From NCBI GenBank assembly GCA_964484125.1, contig CAZAEK010000007.1, positions 1 to 64,000 on the forward strand: 64,000 nt of DNA, written 5' to 3'. Position 1 is the first letter of the stretch; every line of letters begins with the position of its first letter. The notes under the pieces were generated by a model that had not been told where the DNA came from, ran no database searches, and saw nothing but the letters and a program-made list of their open reading frames with translations. Shown piece by piece: positions 44,513 through 53,107 of this stretch. Source of the DNA: DSSM01 sp964484125. GTDB taxonomy: Bacteria; Bacteroidota; Ignavibacteria; Tepidaquicellales; Tepidaquicellaceae. The position numbers and the translations under genes are program-made.

Positions 44513-46432
44513 TTAAGCTATATACTTGCCTCTCTTTGTGTAGTGAGTATGAAGAAGTTTATGAGAAAGATGACTGCAAGGTCCTTCTTTTAAGAATTCT
44601 TCATAGATTCTTAATACATGTTTATTTTCGTGAGATTTCCTTACATCGAGTTCCATATCTTCATCGTAAATAGCTTTTGCTCTGAGTTTTCTGATTTCAA
44701 GACTTGTAGGAATAGGTTGACCACCGCCTCCGAGACATCCGCCCGGACAAGCCATAAACTCTATAAAGTGGCATTCGCTGAATTTTCCACCTGCTTTTAT
44801 ATCGTCCATTACTTTTTTTGCATTAGCAGTGCCGTGAACAACTGCAACTTTCAGGGTTGCTCCTTTCAGCCATTCCCAATCTGATACGAGGTGTTTGAGA
44901 AGTTCTGGTACAGGACCTACTTTATCGCCTAAAGGAAGTTCTACATATTTAATTCCTTCAAATCCTCTGACAGGAACTATATTTGCGTTTTCAAATACTG
45001 ACTCTACTTTAACTCCGAGTATAAATTCTACTACTGATCTTAATGCTGCTTCCATTACGCCACCAGTTGCACCGAAAATCAAACCTGCACCTGATGCATC
45101 GCCAAACGGAGAATCAAAATGGGTTTTTGGCATTTCAGGCAGATATATACCAGCTTCTTTAATCATCTTTGCGGCTTCGCGTGTCGTTAATCCAAAATCA
45201 ACATCTTTATATCCGGAGTCTGTCATTTCAGGTCTGTTACATTCAAACTTTTTAGCCGAACATGGCATAACTGCAACAGAAACAATATTTGCAGGGTCCA
45301 GACCCATTTTTTGTGCATAATATGTTTTTATTAATGATCCAAACATCTGCTGTGGCGATTTAGCAGAGGACAGATTATCAATATATTCCGGATAAAAATG
45401 TTCGAGATATTTTACCCATCCGGGCGAGCAGGAAGTAAATTGAGGAAGCTTTACTGATGGGTCTTTATCAACTAATGCTTTTTTAAGTCTGATAATTAAT
45501 TCTGTTCCTTCTTCAATAATTGTCAGGTCAGCAGTAAAATTGGTATCAAAAACAGCATCAAATCCTATTCTTTTCAGAGCAGTATTTAGCTGATAAGTCA
45601 TTGAATGTCCGGGTTCAAGCCCGAATTCTTCACCAATTGCGGCTCTTGGTGATGGAGCTGTTTGAATCACAACGTGTTTATTCGGATCATCAATTGCATT
45701 CCATATTTCATCTGAAGGGTCATTGGCTCTGAGTGCAGCAGTCGGGCAGCGGTTGATACATTGTCCACAGTTGATACAAATTACATCTGCAAGGGGTTTA
45801 TCAAGAAATGTGGAAATGTGAGTTTTATCGCCTCTGTCAATTGCTTCTAATACTCCGACTTCCTGTAGGTCAATACATGTCCTTACGCATCTTTTACAGA
45901 GTACACATTTACTCATATCTCTAATGACAGAGTATGAAGATTTATCTACCTCATAAGTTGGTTTATCAACATGTCCAAATGTATATCCGTCAACGCCATA
46001 TTCCTTTGCAAGAGACTGTAATTCACAATTTCCGTTTCTGATACATGAATAACATTCGCCGTAGTGTTCGCTTAGCATAAGGTCTATTATATGTCTGCGT
46101 GCTTTTCTGACTTCCGGAGTGGAGGTTCTTACTTTTATAGGTGAAGTAATCGGATACGCACAAGATGCCTGTAGTGTTCTCATTCCTTCTACTTCAACAA
46201 CACAAACGCGGCATACACCTGCGATACATAGGTCATCGTGATGGCATAAGGTAGGAACGTGAATTTGATTTTGTTTACAGGCTTCAAGAATGGTGGTTCC
46301 GAGAGGTACAGATATTTTTTTCTCGTTTATTTCAATAGTAACATTACCGCCTATTGTACCTTCTTTTTCAGGTTTTTTTATTGTATGTGATTGCTGAGCT
46401 ATTGGTGCTCTTGTATCTTTTTCAGTACTCAT
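44513..46432 (-). CDS. hydA: NADH-linked [FeFe]-hydrogenase catalytic subunit (HydA-like)
   Basis: This 639-residue subunit catalyses H2 evolution or uptake at an H-cluster. Cluster ligands are visible in order: N-terminal [2Fe-2S] (C63, C74, C77, C91), His-Cys [4Fe-4S] (H123, C127, C130, C136), two ferredoxin clusters (C176/C179/C182/C186 and C219/C222/C225/C229), then the H-cluster motifs. Motif L2 is MPCSAKKFE (C391) and L3 is FMACPGGCLGGGGQP (C562, C566). Motif L1 reads TSCSPGW (C335, S336) instead of the usual TSCCP. The length and domain set match HydA of multimeric bifurcating hydrogenases. It overlaps hydB by 4 bp. No maturases are seen nearby. Confidence 0.92.
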   Translation of the reverse strand: MSTEKDTRAPIAQQSHTIKKPEKEGTIGGNVTIEINEKKISVPLGTTILEACKQNQIHVPTLCHHDDLCIAGVCRVCVVEVEGMRTLQASCAYPITSPIKVRTSTPEVRKARRHIIDLMLSEHYGECYSCIRNGNCELQSLAKEYGVDGYTFGHVDKPTYEVDKSSYSVIRDMSKCVLCKRCVRTCIDLQEVGVLEAIDRGDKTHISTFLDKPLADVICINCGQCINRCPTAALRANDPSDEIWNAIDDPNKHVVIQTAPSPRAAIGEEFGLEPGHSMTYQLNTALKRIGFDAVFDTNFTADLTIIEEGTELIIRLKKALVDKDPSVKLPQFTSCSPGWVKYLEHFYPEYIDNLSSAKSPQQMFGSLIKTYYAQKMGLDPANIVSVAVMPCSAKKFECNRPEMTDSGYKDVDFGLTTREAAKMIKEAGIYLPEMPKTHFDSPFGDASGAGLIFGATGGVMEAALRSVVEFILGVKVESVFENANIVPVRGFEGIKYVELPLGDKVGPVPELLKHLVSDWEWLKGATLKVAVVHGTANAKKVMDDIKAGGKFSECHFIEFMACPGGCLGGGGQPIPTSLEIRKLRAKAIYDEDMELDVRKSHENKHVLRIYEEFLKEGPCSHLSHKLLHTHYTKRGKYIA

Positions 46433-47646
46433 TTAGAACCTCCATTTCTATTAGTGTTAAATATTTCATCTTTAAAATTCTCAAGTATTGAGATGAACGA
46501 ATTCGGACTTGACTGACCGAGTCCGCACTTTGACGCAATTTGCATAGTCTTGCCAAGGTCTTTAAGATTTCTTATGTATTCAAAAGTAAATTCATTCTTT
46601 TCAATCATTTCTATGCCCTCAAGAAGTTTTACATTTCCGATTCTGCAAGGTGTACACTGACCGCAGGATTCTTCAACAAAGAATTCCATAAAGTTTTTAA
46701 GAACTTTAAGCATATTTCTGTTTTTGTTGAAAATCATTATCGAACCGCCTGTTGCTGTATCTTCGTATGAAAGCTGTCTGTCAAATTGTGATTCAGGTAT
46801 GCAAACTCCTGATGCTCCTCCAACCTGAACGGCTTTTGCATCCTTTGCGTCAACAAGTTTAAGAATATCTCTGATTGTAGCGCCCCATCTTAATTCATAA
46901 ACACCGGGTTTAGAGCAGTCACCGGAAATAGAGAAAAGCTTTGAGCCGGTAGATTTATCTGTGCCCATTTTAGAAAACCATTCCCCGCCTTTCATTATTA
47001 TATGTGGTATAGATGCAAGTGTTTCAACATTATTTACTGATGTCGGTCTTCCATTGTATCCGGTATTAACAGGATATGGAGGACGATTTCTTGACTCGCC
47101 TCTATGTCCTTCAAGAGATTCAATTAATGCAGTTTCTTCACCACAAACATAAGCACCGGCACCAAGTCTGATTGTAATATCATAATCAAACCCTTCTATA
47201 CCGAGAATATTTTTACCAAGAAGGTTATCTTTTCTCATTTGTTCAAGATAATCTTCAAGTGATTTCAGCATGTATTCATATTCTCCGCGGAGATAAACAA
47301 TACCTTGTTTTGCTCCGATTGTATATCCGCCTATTACCATACCGTCAAAAACAAGTTCTGGATATTCGAGTAATAATACTCTGTCTTTAAATGTACCCGG
47401 CTCTCCTTCGTCTGCATTACAAACAAGGAATTTTTCAGGACCGGTTGCGGCTGCTGTAAGCATCCATTTTGTGGCAGTCGGGAAGCCGGCACCGCCTCTG
47501 CCTTTTAATTTTGATTCTCTTACTTCGAGCAGGACGTTATCTCTTCCCATCTGAAGAGCTTTTTTTATACCATCGCCTCTCTTATAATCAGCGAAAAGTA
47601 CAGGACCTGTGCGTTTTGTAGTTTTACTAATTTCAGATGTTTCCAT
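46429..47646 (-). CDS. hydB: NuoF-like NADH-binding subunit of the hydrogenase (HydB-like)
   Basis: This subunit should bind NAD(H) and FMN and pass electrons to HydA. The 405-residue protein shows GRGGAGFPTATKW (49-61), then VCNADEGEPGTFKDR, GAGAYVCGEETALIES, and the C-terminal [4Fe-4S] site C328-GQ-C331-TP-C334 with C374. It is shorter than typical HydB proteins (about 600 residues): the N-terminal thioredoxin-like [2Fe-2S] domain and the C-terminal ferredoxin domain are missing, so it resembles plain NuoF. A good ribosome site (AGGAGA, 47651-47656) precedes it. The usual NuoE/HydC gene is not next to it. Confidence 0.9.
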   Translation of the reverse strand: METSEISKTTKRTGPVLFADYKRGDGIKKALQMGRDNVLLEVRESKLKGRGGAGFPTATKWMLTAAATGPEKFLVCNADEGEPGTFKDRVLLLEYPELVFDGMVIGGYTIGAKQGIVYLRGEYEYMLKSLEDYLEQMRKDNLLGKNILGIEGFDYDITIRLGAGAYVCGEETALIESLEGHRGESRNRPPYPVNTGYNGRPTSVNNVETLASIPHIIMKGGEWFSKMGTDKSTGSKLFSISGDCSKPGVYELRWGATIRDILKLVDAKDAKAVQVGGASGVCIPESQFDRQLSYEDTATGGSIMIFNKNRNMLKVLKNFMEFFVEESCGQCTPCRIGNVKLLEGIEMIEKNEFTFEYIRNLKDLGKTMQIASKCGLGQSSPNSFISILENFKDEIFNTNRNGGSK

Positions 47647-47650
47647 TTTA

Positions 47651-47656
47651 TCTCCT
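47651..47656 (-). promoter_or_regulatory. Shine-Dalgarno site of hydB
   Basis: On the minus strand AGGAGA lies 4 bp before the hydB ATG (47646). Such sites are rare in this window, so it confirms the start and suggests strong expression. Confidence 0.75.
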
Positions 47657-47714
47657 GTTTAAGAAAATTTTTTTAGGGCTTTCTAATAAGGATATAGAGA
47701 GCATTTAATCTTTT

Positions 47715-47726
47715 ATTTGTACAAAT
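47715..47726. promoter_or_regulatory. Palindromic ATTTGTACAAAT, possible operator upstream of hydB
   Basis: A perfect 12-bp palindrome lies about 70 bp upstream of hydB in the only untranscribed gap near the hydrogenase genes. I cannot assign it to a known regulator (Rex and FNR consensus sites differ). Confidence 0.3.
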
Positions 47727-47834
47727 TTTTTTATTGTTCTGTTTATCTGGATAATAACTCTGATTTTTTTATTAATACTTATGCAAAATAGAAAAATGTT
47801 ACCGTTTCTTCAATGTAAAATTTCAGTATAATTT

Positions 47835-48971
47835 TCAGAAGCTTAACGTAGAACCTAAAGATATATTACTTGGAAGTTTATTGCCCTTTTCATCGAAAGA
47901 ATTATTTATTCCTCCTTCAATATATGCAGATGCATTTTTGAAAATCTGATATTTTAATCCATAAAAGAATATCAGGATTTTATAGTCTTTATTTACGGAA
48001 ATATCAGTGTTATAGGGTTGTTTATAGTTTGCACCCAAAATTATACTTATTTTTTTTGTTGGTTTCCATTGTGATGCAAGCTCTATGCCAAAACCGGAAT
48101 AAACAATAGTGGAATCATTAACAACAGCCAAATCTCCGTACGTTTGATTTGTAAAAGTAAATCCGAGATATAATTTTTCTGTTTCGTAGTTAATTCCCAG
48201 GGCATAATAAACCGGGTCACCTATCAGGCCTCTTATATGTGGAACAATCTCAGGATTCAGAAACATCCTGTTAAATGCAATTCCGATATTAAAGTTATAA
48301 GGTGTATTATATATTACTGAACTGCTGAAACTATTTACGAGATTTACAAATTGTCTTTCATCGAGACGAAACTGAGCAGATAAAGCAATATTAAAATCGG
48401 AAATTTTGTTTCTGTAAACGATTGAATTTGAAATACGACCAGTTCCGGTAAAACCACCATCTGTACCCACCGGAGAAAAAACAAAAGAAGCATAGCCACT
48501 GTTGTTTTCAGAAACATCGGTTTTACCTGCAACGTCATAATAAGCACCATATTGCTTTCCTACAGATATTTTTCCGTATTCGCTTAAATTTATTCCCAAA
48601 AAACCTTTTCTTAGGTTAAAAAGATTACCTGTTGAAAAGGAAACAAGATTAAGAAAACCTGTACTGCTTGAATTATCCGGAGAAAGTTTAAATCCTTCAG
48701 TTCCTCCAAGATTTACACCAATTTCAATTTCCCCGAAAATATTTAATTTGTTATTAATTTTTTGATTTAATCGCATACCAAGTCTTGAACCTGCATCAGT
48801 AATTCCAATATTATCTTCCTCTCCAATCATCATAAATTTTATTCTTCCCCATGGTTTAACTTCAGGAGTAAATGAAATCAGAGTGTCAGAATCAGTTGCA
48901 TCTTGTGAAAAAACAGACACGGAGATAAAAGTCAAAATCAGAAATGACAGAATTTTTATTATTTTATTCAT
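47835..48971 (-). CDS. Outer-membrane porin
   Basis: The 378-residue protein has a signal peptide (about 1-22, ending VFSQ) and a general-porin layout: WGRIKFMMIGEEDN, SRLGMRLNQKINNKLNIFGE, then FLGINLSEYGKISVGKQYG, and a C-terminal strand ending in phenylalanine (GSTLSF). These are classic trimeric-porin strand patterns. It allows diffusion of small solutes across the outer membrane; specificity is unknown. It starts 6 bp after the kdsA stop, so it is probably on the same transcript as trmH and kdsA. Confidence 0.85.
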   Translation of the reverse strand: MNKIIKILSFLILTFISVSVFSQDATDSDTLISFTPEVKPWGRIKFMMIGEEDNIGITDAGSRLGMRLNQKINNKLNIFGEIEIGVNLGGTEGFKLSPDNSSSTGFLNLVSFSTGNLFNLRKGFLGINLSEYGKISVGKQYGAYYDVAGKTDVSENNSGYASFVFSPVGTDGGFTGTGRISNSIVYRNKISDFNIALSAQFRLDERQFVNLVNSFSSSVIYNTPYNFNIGIAFNRMFLNPEIVPHIRGLIGDPVYYALGINYETEKLYLGFTFTNQTYGDLAVVNDSTIVYSGFGIELASQWKPTKKISIILGANYKQPYNTDISVNKDYKILIFFYGLKYQIFKNASAYIEGGINNSFDEKGNKLPSNISLGSTLSF

Positions 48972-48977
48972 AATTAA

Positions 48978-49796
48978 TTATGTAAATAAATTAATAATTT
49001 TTTTCAGTTCTGAAAGAAGAGGTTCAATTTTATCAAGTTTCAGCATATTTGAGCCGTCGCTTAATGCTTTAGCTGGTTCAGGATGAGTTTCAATGAAAAA
49101 GCCGTCAACTCCAACTGCTGCTGCTGCTTTTGCGAGATAAGGGATAAATTCCGGATTACCACCGGAGACGCCTTTATTTCCTGATGGCATTTGAACAGAA
49201 TGAGTTGCATCAAATACAACCGGAAATCCGAATTTTTTCATTATCGGAATACTTCTGAAATCAACAACAAGATTATTATATCCAAATGTAGAACCTCTTT
49301 CTGTAAGAATTACTTTTTTATTGCCGGCTTTTACAGCTTTTTCTGCCTGGTATTTCATATCTGCCGGAGCGATAAACTGACCTTTTTTTATGTTAATAAT
49401 TTTGCCTGTTTCGGCGGCTGTTTCTATTAACTCTGTTTGCCTGCAGAGAAAGGCAGGAATCTGAAGTACGTCAACAACCTCTGCGGCTATTTCTGCCTCG
49501 ATTTCTGAATGTATATCAGTTAACAAAGGAACATCAAATTCTTTTTTCGCATCTGATAAAATTGAAAGTGCTTTATCAATACCTATTCCCCTGAAAGAAT
49601 CTCCTGAAGTGCGGTTTGCTTTTACATAAGATGCTTTAAAAATAAATGGTAGTTTAAGTTTGGATGTTATTTCCTTTAGTTTTCCGCAGGTTCTGAAAAC
49701 AACTGATTTATTCTCAACCACACAAGGTCCTGCTATAAGCAGAAAGTTATTCGGGTTTTTCAGCCCGATATTTTTTAAATATTCAGGTAATTTCAT
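48978..49796 (-). CDS. kdsA: 3-deoxy-8-phosphooctulonate synthase
   Basis: KdsA condenses PEP with arabinose-5-phosphate to make Kdo-8-P for the LPS core. The 272-residue protein shows the family markers FLLIAGPCVVEN, FKASYVKANRTS, VDVLQIPAFLCRQTEL, LTERGSTFGYNNLVVD and FDATHSVQMP. The length is normal. It overlaps the trmH-family gene by 4 bp and is followed by a porin gene, an envelope-building neighbourhood. Confidence 0.95.
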   Translation of the reverse strand: MKLPEYLKNIGLKNPNNFLLIAGPCVVENKSVVFRTCGKLKEITSKLKLPFIFKASYVKANRTSGDSFRGIGIDKALSILSDAKKEFDVPLLTDIHSEIEAEIAAEVVDVLQIPAFLCRQTELIETAAETGKIINIKKGQFIAPADMKYQAEKAVKAGNKKVILTERGSTFGYNNLVVDFRSIPIMKKFGFPVVFDATHSVQMPSGNKGVSGGNPEFIPYLAKAAAAVGVDGFFIETHPEPAKALSDGSNMLKLDKIEPLLSELKKIINLFT

Positions 49797-50398
49797 TTGG
49801 TTGCTTTATTAATATAATAATTAAGTTTTTCCTTTAATTCAGTTTTAGTATAAGCAGATTTTGAATACAAACCTTTCAGTTCTCTTTGCCTGAGGGCTTC
49901 ATAAAGACAAACTGCGGCAGATACAGAGACATTAAGGGATTGCACCATACCTTTCATGGGAATTACAAGATTTTTATCGGCTAGTTTTTTTACTTCTTCT
50001 GAAACTCCGCGGTGTTCATTTCCAAAAACGATAGCTGTTTTTTTTGTAAGGTCAAAATCATATAGCGAATAATTTTTTCCTTCATTATTGATATGTGTTG
50101 ATATAATATTATATTTAAGTTGCTTAAGTTTTTTGAAACACTCTTCCACGCTTTCAAATTTTTCTACTTCAATCCATTTTTTTGCACTGGCAGAAGAGAC
50201 AACGCTTATTTTCGGAAATTTCTCCTGATTATAGATAAGATAGATTTTATCAATACCTACTGAATCAGCAGTTCTGAATATTGCACTTACATTATGAGGG
50301 TCATGGACATTTTCAATAACAACGGTCAGAAATTTCTGTCTGTTATTTACAACTTCTTTAATTCTGTTTAACCTTTTTTCTGTCAATTTTTTATACAA
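49793..50398 (-). CDS. TrmH/SpoU-family RNA 2'-O-methyltransferase
   Basis: The 201-residue SPOUT-fold enzyme has the three SpoU motifs: ENVHDPHNVSAIFRTADSVG (motif 1), FGNEHRGVSEEV (motif 2) and IPMKGMVQSLNVSVSAAVCL (motif 3). The overall form is closest to TrmH, which methylates Gm18 of tRNA, but a different RNA target cannot be excluded. It overlaps kdsA by 4 bp and is divergent from the barrel gene at 50425. Confidence 0.88.
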   Translation of the reverse strand: MYKKLTEKRLNRIKEVVNNRQKFLTVVIENVHDPHNVSAIFRTADSVGIDKIYLIYNQEKFPKISVVSSASAKKWIEVEKFESVEECFKKLKQLKYNIISTHINNEGKNYSLYDFDLTKKTAIVFGNEHRGVSEEVKKLADKNLVIPMKGMVQSLNVSVSAAVCLYEALRQRELKGLYSKSAYTKTELKEKLNYYINKATK

Positions 50399-50424
50399 TA
50401 TTTCTGTAAACTAATTATTAGACA

Positions 50425-51099
50425 TTGATTATACAATTGAGAAAAATATCATTATTTATATTTACTGTTATCTCTTTAATGACAGTAAATTCATTTTCAC
50501 AGGATTCTAATAAATCCGTAAAATCCAAATTTCCGGAATATGAAATGAGGAACAGCTGGAATCTCGCTGTTATTTATGGAGAGAGAGGTTTCGGAATAAA
50601 CGGAGGTATATTCAAACAGATTGGAAACACCTTTGATATATATGCAAACCTTAGTATTTCTGGAGTTACCGATACACGTGAATTCGACCAATACGATATT
50701 TACGGTAACCCAATAACATTTAATAAAGTAAACAGAATATATCTCATACCTCTTAACATCGGGTTGCAGCGACATATGTTTAAGGAAGATCTCGATGCTT
50801 CACTAAAGCCAGTTCTGACTGCCGGAGTTACAACAGGCTTAATAGTAACTACTCCATACGATAAAGGTTTTTTTGAATCTTTCAAATATGCTCAGTCGTC
50901 ATTCACTCTGGGAGGATTTCTCGGACTAGCTTTGGAATTTGAGCAGAACAAAACTATATCCTTTGTGATTGGTGTAAAATATTTTTATCTGCCTGTAATA
51001 GGACGTGAAATCAGCAGTATCAGAGATCAGTATATTAAAGATGTTGGAGGTGTAGTATTGAATTTCGGAGTGAATTTTTTAAGGAAGTCTAAGCTTTAA
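50425..51099 (+). CDS. Outer-membrane beta-barrel protein, small
   Basis: The 224-residue protein has a signal peptide (about 1-25, ending SFSQ) and alternating strands of a small barrel (SWNLAVIYGERGFGINGGIF, then FALGG-like strands, ending GVVLNFGVNFLRKSKL). It is read from TTG at 50425; a second TTG at 50437 would give a shorter signal peptide. Function is unknown. Its last 11 bp overlap the end of ligA on the other strand. Confidence 0.65.
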   Translation: MIIQLRKISLFIFTVISLMTVNSFSQDSNKSVKSKFPEYEMRNSWNLAVIYGERGFGINGGIFKQIGNTFDIYANLSISGVTDTREFDQYDIYGNPITFNKVNRIYLIPLNIGLQRHMFKEDLDASLKPVLTAGVTTGLIVTTPYDKGFFESFKYAQSSFTLGGFLGLALEFEQNKTISFVIGVKYFYLPVIGREISSIRDQYIKDVGGVVLNFGVNFLRKSKL

Positions 51100-53104
51100 T
51101 CATTTCTTCGAAATCATCTTCTGAAATAATCTTTACTCCGAGCGATTTTGCTTTTTCGAGTTTACTTCCTGCATCTTCACCTGCAAGTACGAAATCTGTT
51201 TTTTTGCTTACTGATGAACTTGTTCTACCTCCGTATTTTTCTATGAGTTCAGTTGCTTCGGTGCGAGTATATTTCGAAAGAGTTCCTGTTAAGACAAATG
51301 ATTTTCCTTTAAAAGAATCTTTTATTGTCATTTGTTCAGATTTATCAATTTCAAATTTCAGTCCTGCAGATTTTAGTTTTGAAATAAGTACTTTGCTTTC
51401 GGGATCAGAAAAGAAGTTTTTTATACTCTTTGCAATTTTAGGACCTATTTCGTGAACCTTTGTTAACTCATCTTCTGTTGCAGACATAATAGATTCTATT
51501 GATTTGAAATGCCTTGCAATTATTTTAGCAGTTTTTTCCCCGATATGTCTGATTCCAATAGCGAAGAGAACTTTTTCAAAAGGTTTTTCTTTTGATATTT
51601 CTATTGATTGTAAAAGGTTATCTATACTTTTCTCGCCGAATCGTTCTATTTTTAAAAGTTCATCCCTTTTTTCTCTGAGCAAAAATAAATCTGTATAATC
51701 TTTAATAAATCCTTTTTCTGTCAAAACCTGAATTATGTTTTCTCCAAGCCCCTGAATATCCATTGCATCTCTTCCTACAAAATGTTCAATGCGCCCCTGT
51801 ATCTGAGCAGGGCAGAAATAGTTTACGCAATAATAATTTACTTCGTCTTCTGGTTTTTCAAGAGCAGAATTACAGACAGGGCATTTTGACACAGGATGAA
51901 ATTCTTTTGAGCCGGGTTTTCTTTTTTCTGGAACAACTTCAACAACTTTGGGAATTACATCACCTCCTTTCTCAATTATAACAGTGTCACCTTCACGTAT
52001 ATCTTTGCGTTTAATTTCATCAAAATTATGAAGTGTTGCCCTTGATATTGTAGAGCCCGCAAGATTAACAGGTTCGAGCTCTGCAACCGGCGTAATCGTT
52101 CCGACTCTTCCTACCTGTAATGATATGCTTTTGATTATTGTTGTTTTTTGCTGTGGTTTATATTTATAGGCAATTGCCCATCGCGGTGATTTTGCTGTAT
52201 ATCCTGCAATTTCCTGCTGTGCGAGTGAATTCACTTTAACTACAATTCCATCAATCTCATAAGGTAATTTATCGCGTATGCCTTCGATTTCATCAATATA
52301 TTTTTTCACTGAATCAATACCTGATACTTTTCTGTAATATTTGTTTACAGGAAATTTTAATCCTTCCAGAATTTTTAAATTTTCATAATGACTTGTCAGA
52401 TTTACATCATCTGTTCTGAGATAGTAGGTATATATGTTTAATGGTCTGGTTGCAACTTCTTTTGAGTCTTTTAATTTTAATGTACCTGCAGCGGTATTGC
52501 GGGGATTTGCAAAAATTTTTTCTCCTCTTATTTCCTGTTCACGGTTAATTCTTTCAAAATCTTCTTTTTTAATAAATACTTCTCCCCTGACTTCAAAATT
52601 TTTTATTTCCTTTGAATTTACTACAAGTGGTATTGATTTTATTGTCCTGAGATTTTGAGTTACATCATCACCTGTAAGTCCGTCTCCACGCGTTGCACCT
52701 CTTATTAGTTTTCCGTTTTCATATATCAAGGAAACTGCCAGTCCATCAAATTTTAGTTCACATACATATTCAAAATTTTCGTTACCAAGAATATTTTTTA
52801 TCCTTGAGTGAAAATCTTCGAGGTCATTGAAATTATAAGAATTAGAAAGTGAAAGCATAGGAACACTATGCTTTACAGTATTGAATTTATTTACCGGTTT
52901 GCCTGATACCCTTTTAGTAGGAGAAAAATCAGAATCAAATTCAGGATATTTTTTTTCAAGTGATTCAAGCTCTTTCAGCATCAAGTCATAAGTGTAATCA
53001 TCTATGTCCGGCTCTGCCAGGACATAATACTTATAATCAGCATCAAGAATTTTCTCTCTCAGCTGTTCAATTTTCTGCTGAATATCCTTATTAATCTCCG
53101 CCAA
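51089..53104 (-). CDS. ligA: NAD-dependent DNA ligase
   Basis: LigA seals nicks during replication and repair using NAD+. The 671-residue protein has the expected domain order: N-terminal Ia and adenylation domain with the nucleophilic lysine K118 (ELKFDGLAVSL), OB domain, a four-cysteine zinc finger (CPVCNSALEK...YYCVNYFCPAQ), helix-hairpin-helix repeats and a C-terminal BRCT domain (GKSFVLTGTLSKYTRTEA). It is intact. It follows rodZ by 3 bp. Confidence 0.97.
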   Translation of the reverse strand: MAEINKDIQQKIEQLREKILDADYKYYVLAEPDIDDYTYDLMLKELESLEKKYPEFDSDFSPTKRVSGKPVNKFNTVKHSVPMLSLSNSYNFNDLEDFHSRIKNILGNENFEYVCELKFDGLAVSLIYENGKLIRGATRGDGLTGDDVTQNLRTIKSIPLVVNSKEIKNFEVRGEVFIKKEDFERINREQEIRGEKIFANPRNTAAGTLKLKDSKEVATRPLNIYTYYLRTDDVNLTSHYENLKILEGLKFPVNKYYRKVSGIDSVKKYIDEIEGIRDKLPYEIDGIVVKVNSLAQQEIAGYTAKSPRWAIAYKYKPQQKTTIIKSISLQVGRVGTITPVAELEPVNLAGSTISRATLHNFDEIKRKDIREGDTVIIEKGGDVIPKVVEVVPEKRKPGSKEFHPVSKCPVCNSALEKPEDEVNYYCVNYFCPAQIQGRIEHFVGRDAMDIQGLGENIIQVLTEKGFIKDYTDLFLLREKRDELLKIERFGEKSIDNLLQSIEISKEKPFEKVLFAIGIRHIGEKTAKIIARHFKSIESIMSATEDELTKVHEIGPKIAKSIKNFFSDPESKVLISKLKSAGLKFEIDKSEQMTIKDSFKGKSFVLTGTLSKYTRTEATELIEKYGGRTSSSVSKKTDFVLAGEDAGSKLEKAKSLGVKIISEDDFEEMIKA

Positions 53105-53107
53105 AAA

